Assembly: GCF_003031675.1 (NCBI RefSeq)
Contig: NZ_PYWX01000006.1
Location: 62,001 to 126,000, forward strand
Source of the DNA: Pseudomonas palleroniana
Lineage (GTDB): Bacteria > Pseudomonadota > Gammaproteobacteria > Pseudomonadales > Pseudomonadaceae
DNA length: 64,000 nucleotides
Direction of reading: 5' to 3'
This document shows positions 1 to 8,449 of the stretch, in pieces. Below the pieces are notes generated by a model that ran no database searches, was not told where the DNA came from, and was given only the letters and a program-made list of their open reading frames with translations. The stretch's first letter is position 1; every line of letters starts with the position of its first letter. Made by a program: the position numbers and the translations under genes.

Positions 1-195
1 GTGATGCACGGCGTGCACCTGGCCGCGCATATCCAGGGCAGCCAACTGAAACTGATTCCGGGCATGGCCCATCGATTCCAGGAAGCGTTCAAGGCACCGC
101 TGCTGACGGCGGTGCTGCCCTACCTGCAAGCCCATCGCGAAGACGTTGCGCATTGGGCGCAGATTGACCTGGGTGAGTCTTCGAAGGTGCTGTGA
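1..195 (+). CDS. alpha/beta hydrolase, C-terminal fragment (gene starts before the window)
   Basis: The last 64 codons of a gene cut by the window edge. The peptide contains a Gly-Met-Ala-His segment (around residue 22) like the catalytic-histidine loop of alpha/beta-fold hydrolases, followed by the usual C-terminal helix. Substrate cannot be inferred. The assignment rests on this short C-terminus only. Confidence 0.55.
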   Translation: MMHGVHLAAHIQGSQLKLIPGMAHRFQEAFKAPLLTAVLPYLQAHREDVAHWAQIDLGESSKVL

Positions 196-262
196 ACTTG
201 GTGTATGGTGCAACCTTTACGGCGCGTCAGTGCCGACAAGAACGCCTGCGAGGTTGCCTGCC

Positions 263-916
263 ATGAGTACTCCCCTGAAAATCGATTTCGTCAGCGACGT
301 GTCTTGCCCCTGGTGCATCATTGGTCTGCGCGGCTTGACCGAAGCCCTCGACCAACTGGGTAGCGAGGTACAGGCCGAGATTCATTTCCAGCCATTCGAA
401 CTCAACCCGAACATGCCCGCCGGCGGGCAAAACATCGTTGAGCACATCACCGAGAAATATGGCTCCACCGCCGAGCAGTCCCAGGCCAACCGCGAACGCA
501 TCCGCGACATGGGCGCAGCCCTGGGCTTCGCTTTCCGCACCGACGGCCAGAGCCGTATCTACAACACCTTCGACGCCCACCGCCTGCTGCATTGGGCGGG
601 GCTAGAAGGCTTGCAGTACAACCTCAAGGAAGCGCTGTTCAAGGCGTATTTCAGCGATGGCCAGGACCCATCCGACCACGCGACCCTGGCGATCATCGCC
701 GAGAGCGTCGGCCTGGACATCCAGCGTGCGGCCCAGATCCTGGCTAGCGACGAGTACGCCGCCGAAGTGCGCGAGCAGGAAGAACTGTGGGTGTCCCGTG
801 GCGTAAGCTCGGTGCCGACCATCGTGTTCAACGATCAGTACGCGGTCAGCGGCGGCCAGCCGGCGGAAGCCTTTGTGGGCGCGATTCGTCAGATTATCAG
901 CGAAGCCAAAGGCTGA
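263..916 (+). CDS. DsbA-family oxidoreductase / FrnE-like isomerase
   Basis: A 217-residue cytoplasmic protein of the DsbA-like thioredoxin-fold family (FrnE / 2-hydroxychromene-2-carboxylate isomerase branch). The active-site motif CPWC is near the N-terminus (residues about 14-17), followed by a long helical insertion, with the cis-proline segment SSVPTIVFN near the C-terminus. No signal peptide is visible, so a periplasmic DsbA role is unlikely; the family has thiol-oxidoreductase or glutathione-dependent isomerase activity. I chose the ATG at 263 because the fold begins there; upstream in-frame codons encode unrelated sequence. It lies 68 bp after the partial hydrolase and converges on the MipA gene with a gap of only 3 bp. 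Confidence 0.85.
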   Translation: MSTPLKIDFVSDVSCPWCIIGLRGLTEALDQLGSEVQAEIHFQPFELNPNMPAGGQNIVEHITEKYGSTAEQSQANRERIRDMGAALGFAFRTDGQSRIYNTFDAHRLLHWAGLEGLQYNLKEALFKAYFSDGQDPSDHATLAIIAESVGLDIQRAAQILASDEYAAEVREQEELWVSRGVSSVPTIVFNDQYAVSGGQPAEAFVGAIRQIISEAKG

Positions 917-919
917 GCT

Positions 920-1690
920 TCAGTCAAACTTGTAGCTGATCGCCGTCTGCACCTGGCCCTGGTTCACGTCGCCGGTTTTCTTGACGATGCTGCTGTTGGC
1001 CGCCGAGCCGACCAGGCGCGTCCAGCTGGCGCTTGTCAGCCACGACCAATGGGAGGTCAGCGGGAACTCGAAACTCTGGGTCAGCGTCAGGTTCTGGAAG
1101 CCGGCGCTGGCGTTGTAGGCCCGGATACCTGAGGCGGCGGATTCATTGGCGTCGACGCCAAAGAACGCCTGGGTCTGACGGGCGTCGGCAAAGTAGGCCA
1201 TCAGGCCCGTGCTGCCGATGATGTCGCCGCCCATCGGGTAACCCAGTTCACCGCCGAGTTTGCCCAGCATGCCGGTTCGACTGTGTGCGCCGCCGACCGC
1301 CTGGCCGACCTGGGTGTAGATGCGCCAGAAATCGGCCGGGGCGTATTGCACGAACCCGCCGACTTCGGCCATGTCCGGCACATCACGCAAGCCGCGCAGT
1401 GAGCCGTTGGCGGTCCGGCCCGGCAGGTAATTGATGTAGGGGCCGGCGGTAAAACCGTTGGTATTGAGTACGCTCCAGGTCAGGCCGTCGTCTGTCGCCA
1501 GGCTCACGTTGCCCCAGTCCAGGTCGAGTTCGGGGACCGGTTTGACTTCGTAGCTGCTGGCGGTGGGGTCGCGGGGCTGATAGCTGAAGCCGGCACCCAC
1601 CTGGCCGGTGAGACCGGCGGCCCAGGCGGCGCTGGAAACGTCCAGCAGACCGAACAGACCTGTGAGTACCGCGCAAGTGACTTTGAGCAT
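920..1690 (-). CDS. MipA/OmpV family outer-membrane protein
   Basis: 256 residues with a clear signal peptide (hydrophobic stretch then Ala-Trp-Ala-Ala near residue 25) and alternating beta-strand sequence ending in an aromatic-rich strand, as in MipA/OmpV proteins. E. coli MipA scaffolds murein synthase and hydrolase; other family members are adaptive porin-like proteins, so the exact role is open. It is divergent from the HAD-phosphatase operon and shares with it a 226-bp intergenic region containing a 12-bp perfect inverted repeat. Confidence 0.8.
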   Translation of the reverse strand: MLKVTCAVLTGLFGLLDVSSAAWAAGLTGQVGAGFSYQPRDPTASSYEVKPVPELDLDWGNVSLATDDGLTWSVLNTNGFTAGPYINYLPGRTANGSLRGLRDVPDMAEVGGFVQYAPADFWRIYTQVGQAVGGAHSRTGMLGKLGGELGYPMGGDIIGSTGLMAYFADARQTQAFFGVDANESAASGIRAYNASAGFQNLTLTQSFEFPLTSHWSWLTSASWTRLVGSAANSSIVKKTGDVNQGQVQTAISYKFD

Positions 1691-1767
1691 GGAGCGGATT
1701 CCTTACCTGAACTGGCGCGCATTCACGCGCGAAGGTAGCCCTGCGCGCAAGCACTCATCTTGTTTGT

Positions 1768-1794
1768 AGCAAGCTACAAAAATTGTAGCTTGCT
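1768..1794. promoter_or_regulatory. perfect 12-bp inverted repeat, probable enhancer site for an NtrC-type activator
   Basis: AGCAAGCTACAA is followed, after three A's, by its exact reverse complement. An additional TTGTAGC half-site overlaps the left arm at 1764-1770. The centre is about 73 bp upstream of the -24 element of the sigma-54 promoter at 1853, a typical distance for an enhancer-binding protein. I infer that it is the target of the regulator encoded at 6876-8273; no direct evidence links them. Confidence 0.55.
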
Positions 1795-1852
1795 CGACAC
1801 ATATCACCACTCATTTTAGCCAAAACCCCAGCCCCGCTGGTTTTCAGCCAGT

Positions 1853-1868
1853 TGGCACACTCTCTGCT
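1853..1868 (+). promoter_or_regulatory. sigma-54 (-24/-12) promoter of the phosphatase-aminotransferase-hydrolase operon
   Basis: TGGCACACTCTCTGCT matches the RpoN consensus TGGCAC-N5-TTGCW with one mismatch and has the required GG-N10-GC spacing. It ends 48 bp before the ATG of the HAD phosphatase. Confidence 0.7.
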
Positions 1869-1916
1869 ATGCCTCTTGGGCAAGCGCATACAGCGCGCTC
1901 CATCAAGGTAAACGCA

Positions 1917-2615
1917 ATGATCCAGTGGCATATCGTGTGTGACTTCGACGGGACCATCACCCCCACCGATGTCATCGACAACGTCCTCCAACGCTTCGCC
2001 GGCCCCGAGTGGGAAACCATCGAACAGGAATGGCTGGATGGACATATCGGTTCCCGCGAATGCCTGAGCCGCCAATTGGCGCTGATCAAAGCGACCCCGG
2101 CAGAACTGCTGGCGTATTTTGACAGCGTCGAAATCGACCCGGACTTCCCGGACTTCGTCGATCACGTCATGGGCCTGGGCGCCACCATCGAGGTGGTCAG
2201 CGATGGCATCGAACAGGGCATCGCGCGCATTTTGTCGCGCAACTACGTGACCCTGCTGCCGATCCTCGCCAACCGGCTGCGCCAGGTCGACCAGAACAGC
2301 TGGCGCATCGACTTCCCGTATTCCAGCGATGCCTGCCGTGCCGCGGCCGGCAACTGCAAGTGCAAATCCACCCCACGCAACAAACGCGTGCTGGTGATCG
2401 GCGACGGCAAGTCCGACATGTGTGTGGCTTCCACCGCCGACTTCGTCTTCGCCAAAGGCAGCCTGGCCAAATACTGCGAAGCCAACCATATCCCTCACGT
2501 GCGCTTCGACACTTTTGCCGAACTGCCTGCGCTGCTGGCCAAACTGCCGATGGGCATCGCCGCCAACGCCACCACCTTTACCGCTGAAAATCAGGAACTC
2601 TTCCACCATGTCTGA
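1917..2615 (+). CDS. MtnX-like HAD-IB family phosphatase
   Basis: 232 residues. The HAD motif I (DFDGT, Asp9 and Asp11) lies at the very N-terminus, which fixes the start at 1917 rather than the longer frame. Motif IV is the GDGKSD segment near residue 162. A cysteine-rich patch (residues about 142-152) precedes it. The family includes MtnX, the methionine-salvage phosphatase, and phosphoserine phosphatase-like enzymes; a small phosphorylated metabolite is the likely substrate, but no other methionine-salvage gene is nearby. First gene of an operon: its last 8 bases overlap the aminotransferase start, which implies translational coupling. Confidence 0.85.
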   Translation: MIQWHIVCDFDGTITPTDVIDNVLQRFAGPEWETIEQEWLDGHIGSRECLSRQLALIKATPAELLAYFDSVEIDPDFPDFVDHVMGLGATIEVVSDGIEQGIARILSRNYVTLLPILANRLRQVDQNSWRIDFPYSSDACRAAAGNCKCKSTPRNKRVLVIGDGKSDMCVASTADFVFAKGSLAKYCEANHIPHVRFDTFAELPALLAKLPMGIAANATTFTAENQELFHHV

Positions 2616-4002
2616 TATCCGTATCGCTACCGCCGAAGACCAGGTTCTTCTGGATAAAGAAGCCAAGTATTGCTCTTACGGCGACACCGTTCACTACATC
2701 GAGCCACCGCGCATTTTCAGCCGCTGCGAAGGCTCCTACGTGTGGGATACCGAAGACCAGGCGTATCTCGACCTGCAAATGTGGTACTCGGCCGTAAACT
2801 TCGGCTACGCCAACCCGCGCCTGAATAACGCGCTGAAACAGCAGATCGATACCCTGCCGCAAATCGCCAGCCAGTACCTGCACAAAGGCAAGATCGAACT
2901 GTCGGAAATGATCGCAGTCGACGCCAAGAAGAAATTCGGCCTCGATGGTCGCGTGCACTTCAACGTCGGCGGTTCGCAGTCCATCGAAGACTCCCTGAAA
3001 GTCGTGCGTAACGCCAGCAACGGCAAGAGCCTGATGTTCGCCTTCGAAGGCGGCTACCACGGTCGTACCCTCGGCGCGTCGTCGATCACTTCGAGCTACC
3101 GCTACCGTCGCCGCTACGGCCACTTCGGCGAGCGTGCGCAGTTCATCCCGTTCCCGTACCACTTCCGCGGCCCTAAAGGCATGACCAAGGAAGAATACGG
3201 CAGCCACTGCGTGCAGCAATTCGCCCGTCTGTTCGAGACCGAGTACAACGGCGTCTGGGACCCTAAAGTCGGTTCCAGCGAATACGCAGCGTTCTACGTC
3301 GAGCCGATCCAAGGCACCGGCGGCTACGTGATCCCGCCGATGAACTTCTACCGCGAACTCAAGCAAGTCCTGGATCAGCACGGCATCCTGATGGTGTCCG
3401 ATGAAATCCAGATGGGCTTCTACCGTACCGGTAAACTGTGGTCGATCGAGCACTTCGACGTGCAGCCGGACGTGATCGTCTTCGGTAAGGCGCTGACCAA
3501 CGGCCTGAACCCGCTGGGCGGCATCTGGGCTCGTGAAGAATTGATCAACCCGAAGATCTTCCCACCAGGTTCGACCCACTCCACCTTCGCCTCCAACCCA
3601 CTGGGTACGGCGGTAGGTCTGGAAATGTTCAAGATGACCAGCGAAGTCGACTACGGCGCCATGGTCATGGCCAAGGGCAAATACTTCCTGGAAGGTCTGC
3701 AAGACCTGCAGAAACGTTTCCCGATCATTGGCGACGTCGATGGCCTGGGCCTGGCCCTGCGCTGCGAAATCTGCGCTGCGGACGGCTTCACGCCAGACAA
3801 GGCGACCCTGGACTACATGGTCGAAGAAGGCATGAAAGGCGACATGGTCGTTGACGGCCAGAAACTGGGCTTGATTCTCGATGTGGGCGGCTACTACAAA
3901 AACGTGATCACCCTGGCACCGTCCCTGGAAATCAGCTACCCGGAAATCGACCTGGGCCTGAAACTCCTGGAGCAACTGCTGGTGCGAGCGACCAAGCGGT
4001 GA
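2608..4002 (+). CDS. class III (PLP-dependent) aminotransferase, substrate unknown
   Basis: 464 residues, normal for the class III (omega/acetylornithine-type) family. The PLP-binding lysine is Lys294 in FGKALTNG; the Asp of VSDEIQMGF lies upstream of it. Such enzymes move an amino group between an amine or amino acid and a keto-acid. The specificity cannot be read from the sequence. The ATG at 2608 lies inside the end of the phosphatase gene, and the stop is overlapped by the hydrolase start (GTGA), so the three proteins are probably made together and serve one pathway. Confidence 0.85.
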   Translation: MSDIRIATAEDQVLLDKEAKYCSYGDTVHYIEPPRIFSRCEGSYVWDTEDQAYLDLQMWYSAVNFGYANPRLNNALKQQIDTLPQIASQYLHKGKIELSEMIAVDAKKKFGLDGRVHFNVGGSQSIEDSLKVVRNASNGKSLMFAFEGGYHGRTLGASSITSSYRYRRRYGHFGERAQFIPFPYHFRGPKGMTKEEYGSHCVQQFARLFETEYNGVWDPKVGSSEYAAFYVEPIQGTGGYVIPPMNFYRELKQVLDQHGILMVSDEIQMGFYRTGKLWSIEHFDVQPDVIVFGKALTNGLNPLGGIWAREELINPKIFPPGSTHSTFASNPLGTAVGLEMFKMTSEVDYGAMVMAKGKYFLEGLQDLQKRFPIIGDVDGLGLALRCEICAADGFTPDKATLDYMVEEGMKGDMVVDGQKLGLILDVGGYYKNVITLAPSLEISYPEIDLGLKLLEQLLVRATKR

Positions 4003-4865
4003 ACAACATCGGAGTCGACCTCGGTGAAGGTGACGCCGGCTTCGTGTTGGGTGAAGGTCCGGTCGGGATTCTATTGATCCACGGCCTGACCGGCACCCCG
4101 ACGGAACTGCGCCAAGTCGCCAAGGGGCTGGCCAAGGTGGGCAACTGCACGGTGTACGTGCCCACCCTGGCTGGCCACTGCGGCGATAACAGCGACTTGC
4201 AGGCGACCGGCTGGCTGGACTGGTATGAAGGCGTGCGCAAGACCTTTGCGCAGGTCAAGCAGCGCCACGAGCAGGTGTTTGTCGGTGGCTTGTCCATGGG
4301 CGCGGTGATGTCGATGTATGTGGCCGCCGAGCACCCAGGGCAAGTGGCCGGGTTGCTGATGTATTCCACTACCTTGAAGTACGACGGCTGGAGCATTAAC
4401 AAGTTGGCGTTCCTGACGCCGTTGTTGATGAAGATTCCATTCGGCGTGCACGTCTGCCGCTTTGAAGAGAAGCCGCCGTATGGCATCAAGAACGAGCGCC
4501 TGCGCTCGATCGTCGAACGGCAGATGAAGGAGGGGGAGAGCAGCGAAGCCGGTTTGCTGACCATGGAGGGCATCACGGTGCGCGAGTTGCACCGCATGAA
4601 CGCCGTGGTCAAGAAACGCATGCCTGAGATCAAGGTCCCGGCGTTGGTGCTGCACTCCATCGAGGACGACATCACCAGCCGCTGGAACGCCGATTACGTG
4701 GAGCGCCATCTGGGTGGTCCCGTGACCAAGATCCTGCTGGACAACTGCTATCACATGATTACCGTCGACCTGCAATACCGCCGGGTGATCGAGTTGAGTG
4801 CCGAGTTTGTCGAGCAACATGCCGCCGCTGTCCAAGCGCCCGTGGATTACCGACAGCGGGCATGA
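3999..4865 (+). CDS. alpha/beta-fold hydrolase (carboxylesterase-like)
   Basis: 288 residues starting at a GTG that overlaps the aminotransferase stop. It has the oxyanion HGLTGTP segment, the nucleophile elbow GLSMG (Ser near residue 100), a C-terminal acid region in HSIEDD and a histidine in NCYHMI, so the triad appears complete. It resembles Est30-type carboxylesterases and monoacylglycerol lipase-like enzymes. Third gene of the sigma-54-type operon; a role in hydrolysing an ester or amide intermediate of the same pathway is inferred from coupling only. Confidence 0.8.
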   Translation: MNNIGVDLGEGDAGFVLGEGPVGILLIHGLTGTPTELRQVAKGLAKVGNCTVYVPTLAGHCGDNSDLQATGWLDWYEGVRKTFAQVKQRHEQVFVGGLSMGAVMSMYVAAEHPGQVAGLLMYSTTLKYDGWSINKLAFLTPLLMKIPFGVHVCRFEEKPPYGIKNERLRSIVERQMKEGESSEAGLLTMEGITVRELHRMNAVVKKRMPEIKVPALVLHSIEDDITSRWNADYVERHLGGPVTKILLDNCYHMITVDLQYRRVIELSAEFVEQHAAAVQAPVDYRQRA

Positions 4866-5107
4866 ACCTGAGGACTCGACGTGATCATCGCCCAAGCCAG
4901 CTTGGGCGTTCGAGCCATCCAGCGCTGTGTCTGGAACGGCTTGAAGAACGCGCGGTCTGTGTCTGGGTAAACGAGCGAGCCTGAGTACAACAGCCTGTTC
5001 TTGCGCCGGCTTAACCGGTGGGTGAACGGGCTGTTCAATTTCGCGAAAATGTTTCTTCGACCGGATCGTTCCGACCCTGCCATGGCTGCTGTGATAAGCG
5101 AAACCTG

Positions 5108-6886
5108 ATGATCACCAAGACCCGCCCGAAAGCCCGCCCCTTTGCCATCTCGCGCTGGAGCGTCCAGCGCAAGCTGGTGCTGGCGTTCTGGTTGGTCAGC
5201 GTTATTCCGACCATGATTGCGGCCGAACTGGCGGCAACCACACTGTCACAGATCTTCGACAGCAACGTGCGCATCTGGCTGCAAGAGTCGACCAAGATCG
5301 TCAAGGACGAGGTCGGCAACATCCTTCATGACAACGCGCGCATGGCCAAGCTGTTCCTGCGCTACACCAGCCCGCCGTCAAGCAAGCAAGCCGCCAAGCA
5401 CGACCGGCTGACCGCCGACATTGCCAACGCCACTGATATCGACGTAGTTGCGCTGATCCGCGCCAGCGATCACAAGGTGGTGTTCACCACGGCGGCTGAC
5501 GATGTGGTCAAGCAGATCAACCTGACCAGCAATGCCGTCTTGCAGACGGTGCAGGTGGCCGGCGTGACGACGGGCATGGTGGTCTCCACGTTCGAAACTA
5601 CGCAGGACGGGGAGGACTACCTGCTCCTGGTCGCTACCTACCTGGACAGCAGCTTCCTCACCAGTGTGGCGGATGTCCACTCCCTCGACCTGCGCCTGTA
5701 CCTGGCCAACCCTTCGGGTTTTTCCGAGATATTCTCGACCCAGCGTTTTGATAATCACCCGTCGCGCATCCCGAAGAATGTCGAAACGGCCATGCGCGCC
5801 ACCAAACAACCGAGCGAACAGTTCACCAACAATTACAGCGGTTTGTACTGGCCGATCTTCAACGACGCCGGCGACCTGCAAGGCGTGATCTTCAGTGGCC
5901 TGCTGCGCCATACCAGCCTGGTGGGGTTGGTGAACCAGAGCAACCTGTTCTTGCTGATTTTCCTGCTCAGCTCGGCGCTGTCCCTCGGCGCCGGGGTACT
6001 GGTGTCACGGCGCCTGACCAAGCCGCTGCGGGACTTGTCCCTGGGGGTGAACGCGGTGATCTCCGGCAATTATGAGCACCGGGTGCTGGTCAGTGGCGGC
6101 GACGAATTGGCGCAGTTGAGCAGCACCTTCAACCACATGACCGAACGCCTGGGCGAGCTGCACCACCTGGAAGCGCAACTACGCCGTCGAGACCGGTTGC
6201 ACGCCCTGGGCGAAGTCGCCATGGGCCTGGCTCACGAAATCCGCAACCCGCTGGGTATCATCAAGACCGCCACCCAGCTGTTGCACCGCCGTGCGGACTT
6301 GGCGGAGACCGACAAGCGCCATCTGGAATACGTGATCAGCGAAGTCAGCCGCATCAATGAACTGATCACCGAGTTTCTCGACTTCGCCAAACCCAACCCA
6401 CCGTTGCGTGTGTTGCAGGCGGCACGCCCGGTGGTCGAAGAAATCCTCGGCTTCTGCGGCCCCGAATTGGCCACCCACAATATCGATGCACAAATTATCG
6501 ACCAGGCCCCCGGCGCGACCCTTTATGCGGATGCCAAACAGATCAAGCAGGCGTGCCTCAATCTGATTCTCAATGCCGTCGACGAAATGCCTGAAGGCGG
6601 GCGTCTGACGCTGGGTATCGCCAGCACGAACGGCTACACGGTGATCAGCATTGCCGACACCGGCCCGGGCATTCCGGCGGATATGATGGAGCGTATCTTC
6701 ACGCCATTCGTCACTACCAAGGCTTCGGGCACCGGCCTGGGGCTGGCTAAAGTCTATTCGATCATGGAAAGTCACGACGGCAGCATTGAATGCGCCAGTG
6801 AGAAAGATGCCGGCGCCACCTTCAGCCTGTACATTCCGGCACAGGGTGAAGACGATGGCGACGATGAGGAAGGTCATGACGCATAA
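5108..6886 (+). CDS. membrane sensor histidine kinase (NtrC-family partner)
   Basis: 592 residues. TM1 lies at about residues 18-40, a periplasmic or extracytoplasmic sensor domain at about 45-270, TM2 at about 277-300, then HAMP, HisKA with His376 in AHEIRNP, and HATPase with the N box (NLILNAVDE), DTGPGIP and GTGLGLAKV. The ATG at 5108 puts TM1 at the usual distance from the N-terminus. Its 3' end overlaps the regulator gene by 11 bp. The signal is unknown; the position right after the phosphatase-aminotransferase-hydrolase operon suggests control of that pathway. The 242 bp before it hold no recognisable gene. Confidence 0.9.
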   Translation: MITKTRPKARPFAISRWSVQRKLVLAFWLVSVIPTMIAAELAATTLSQIFDSNVRIWLQESTKIVKDEVGNILHDNARMAKLFLRYTSPPSSKQAAKHDRLTADIANATDIDVVALIRASDHKVVFTTAADDVVKQINLTSNAVLQTVQVAGVTTGMVVSTFETTQDGEDYLLLVATYLDSSFLTSVADVHSLDLRLYLANPSGFSEIFSTQRFDNHPSRIPKNVETAMRATKQPSEQFTNNYSGLYWPIFNDAGDLQGVIFSGLLRHTSLVGLVNQSNLFLLIFLLSSALSLGAGVLVSRRLTKPLRDLSLGVNAVISGNYEHRVLVSGGDELAQLSSTFNHMTERLGELHHLEAQLRRRDRLHALGEVAMGLAHEIRNPLGIIKTATQLLHRRADLAETDKRHLEYVISEVSRINELITEFLDFAKPNPPLRVLQAARPVVEEILGFCGPELATHNIDAQIIDQAPGATLYADAKQIKQACLNLILNAVDEMPEGGRLTLGIASTNGYTVISIADTGPGIPADMMERIFTPFVTTKASGTGLGLAKVYSIMESHDGSIECASEKDAGATFSLYIPAQGEDDGDDEEGHDA

Positions 6887-8273
6887 CGTATTGGTAGTCG
6901 ACGACGAACCCAAGCTGTGTGATTTGTTGTCGTCTGCCTTGAGCCAGAATGGCATCCAGGTGTTCACCGCGAGCAACGGCCTGCATGCGCTCAAAGTGCT
7001 GGAGCAGGAAGACATCGACCTGGTGATCAGTGACTGGCGCATGCCGGGCATGGATGGGCCGGCACTGCTGGCCGAGATCAAGGTGCGTTTTCCGGACCTG
7101 CCGGTGATCGTGATGACGGCCTACAGCACGGTGAAAAATGCCGTGCAGTCGATGCGCAATGGCGCCTATGACTACATCGCCAAGCCCTTCGACATCGACG
7201 AGCTGGACATCACCGTGGCCAAGGCTTTGCAGTTTCGCGACATCCTGCGCGATAACGCGCGGCTGCGTGCCGAGCTGGATCACCATGCCCAATTCGACAG
7301 CCTGGTGGGCGAAAGCCCGGCCTTTCGCCAGGTGCTGCACGCGATCGACTCGGTACGCGACAGCAATGCAACCATCCTGCTGACCGGCGAAAGCGGCACC
7401 GGCAAGGAAATGGTCGCTCGCGCCATTCACAAGCACGGCAGCCGGGCCGATAAACCGTTCGTAGCGGTCAATTGCGCGGCGATCCCCGAAGGCTTGCTGG
7501 AAAGCGAGATGTTCGGCCATCGCAAGGGCGCTTTCACCGGCGCGGTCAGTGACCGGGTCGGGCGCTTCCAGCAGGCCGACAAAGGCACGTTGTTCCTGGA
7601 CGAAGTGGGCGATATGCCCCTGGCCTTGCAGGCCAAGATCCTGCGTGCATTGCAGGAGCGGGTGATCGAGCCGGTGGGTGATCCACGCGAGCGCAAGGTC
7701 GACGTACGAGTGATCGCCGCGACCAACAAAAACCTGCTGGATGCGGTGGCCAACAAAGAATTCCGCGAAGACCTTTACTACCGTCTCAACGTGTTCCCGA
7801 TTCCGCTGCCGCCCCTGCGTGACCGTGCCGAAGACATCGTGCCCCTGGCCCGGCACTTCGCCGAGACCCTGAGCGCCACCGCCGGCAAACGCATCACCGG
7901 CTTCAGCCCGGAGGCGTTGCAGGCCATGGCGGCCTACAACTGGCCGGGCAATATCCGTGAACTGCAAAACTGCGTGGAGCGCGCGACCATCGTGGCGGCC
8001 AAACCGGTGATTGAAGATATCGACTTGCCGGCTTACCTGTTCGCCTCCAAGCCCACCGAGGGTGGCGTGACGGCGGTGCTCAGCGAGGGCCTGGGTGTGC
8101 CTCAGGACCTGGATGCGGCGCTGGCGGAGGTGGAGAAAGCCTACATCCTGGCGGCCTTGCAAGAGAGCAACGGGGTGCAGGCAGCGGCGGCGGCGAAGAT
8201 CGGGATTTCTGAAAGAAGCTTCTGGTATCGCCTGAAAAAACTGGGCATCCAGGTGGAAAAGATCATCCGCTGA
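6876..8273 (+). CDS. sigma-54-dependent response regulator (NtrC family)
   Basis: 465 residues: receiver domain with phospho-acceptor Asp about 54 (VISDWRMPG), AAA+ domain with Walker A GESGTGKE (about residue 171), intact GAFTGA loop, Walker B LFLDEVGDM, and a C-terminal Fis-type helix-turn-helix (AAAAAKIGISERSFWYRL). I chose the ATG at 6876 because the receiver begins there. It needs RpoN, and a fitting RpoN promoter lies at 1853 before the operon upstream of the kinase, so that operon is the likely target. Confidence 0.92.
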   Translation: MTHNVLVVDDEPKLCDLLSSALSQNGIQVFTASNGLHALKVLEQEDIDLVISDWRMPGMDGPALLAEIKVRFPDLPVIVMTAYSTVKNAVQSMRNGAYDYIAKPFDIDELDITVAKALQFRDILRDNARLRAELDHHAQFDSLVGESPAFRQVLHAIDSVRDSNATILLTGESGTGKEMVARAIHKHGSRADKPFVAVNCAAIPEGLLESEMFGHRKGAFTGAVSDRVGRFQQADKGTLFLDEVGDMPLALQAKILRALQERVIEPVGDPRERKVDVRVIAATNKNLLDAVANKEFREDLYYRLNVFPIPLPPLRDRAEDIVPLARHFAETLSATAGKRITGFSPEALQAMAAYNWPGNIRELQNCVERATIVAAKPVIEDIDLPAYLFASKPTEGGVTAVLSEGLGVPQDLDAALAEVEKAYILAALQESNGVQAAAAAKIGISERSFWYRLKKLGIQVEKIIR

Positions 8274-8282
8274 AAGCAGACC

Positions 8283-8415
8283 TGTAGTGAGCGGGCTTGT
8301 CCCGCGCTGGGCGGCAAAGCCGCCCCAAACCGAGGCCCTCGATCTTTCTGAAACACCGCAGCGGTCTTGTTGGGGCGGCTTTGCCGCCCAGCGCGGGCAA
8401 GCCCGCTCACTACAA
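8283..8415. repeat. REP doublet (REPIN), GTAGTGAGCGGGCTTG family
   Basis: Two REP units in opposite orientation. The left arm begins TGTAGTGAGCGGGCTTGTCC, the right arm is its near-perfect reverse complement, and a spacer lies between them. It sits between the converging ends of the NtrC-type regulator and aauR. The same family recurs at 17199, 21480, 36244 and 60456. Confidence 0.9.
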
Positions 8416-8449
8416 GTTAGGTCGCGATAGGAGTGGGGGCTCCTGTGAC

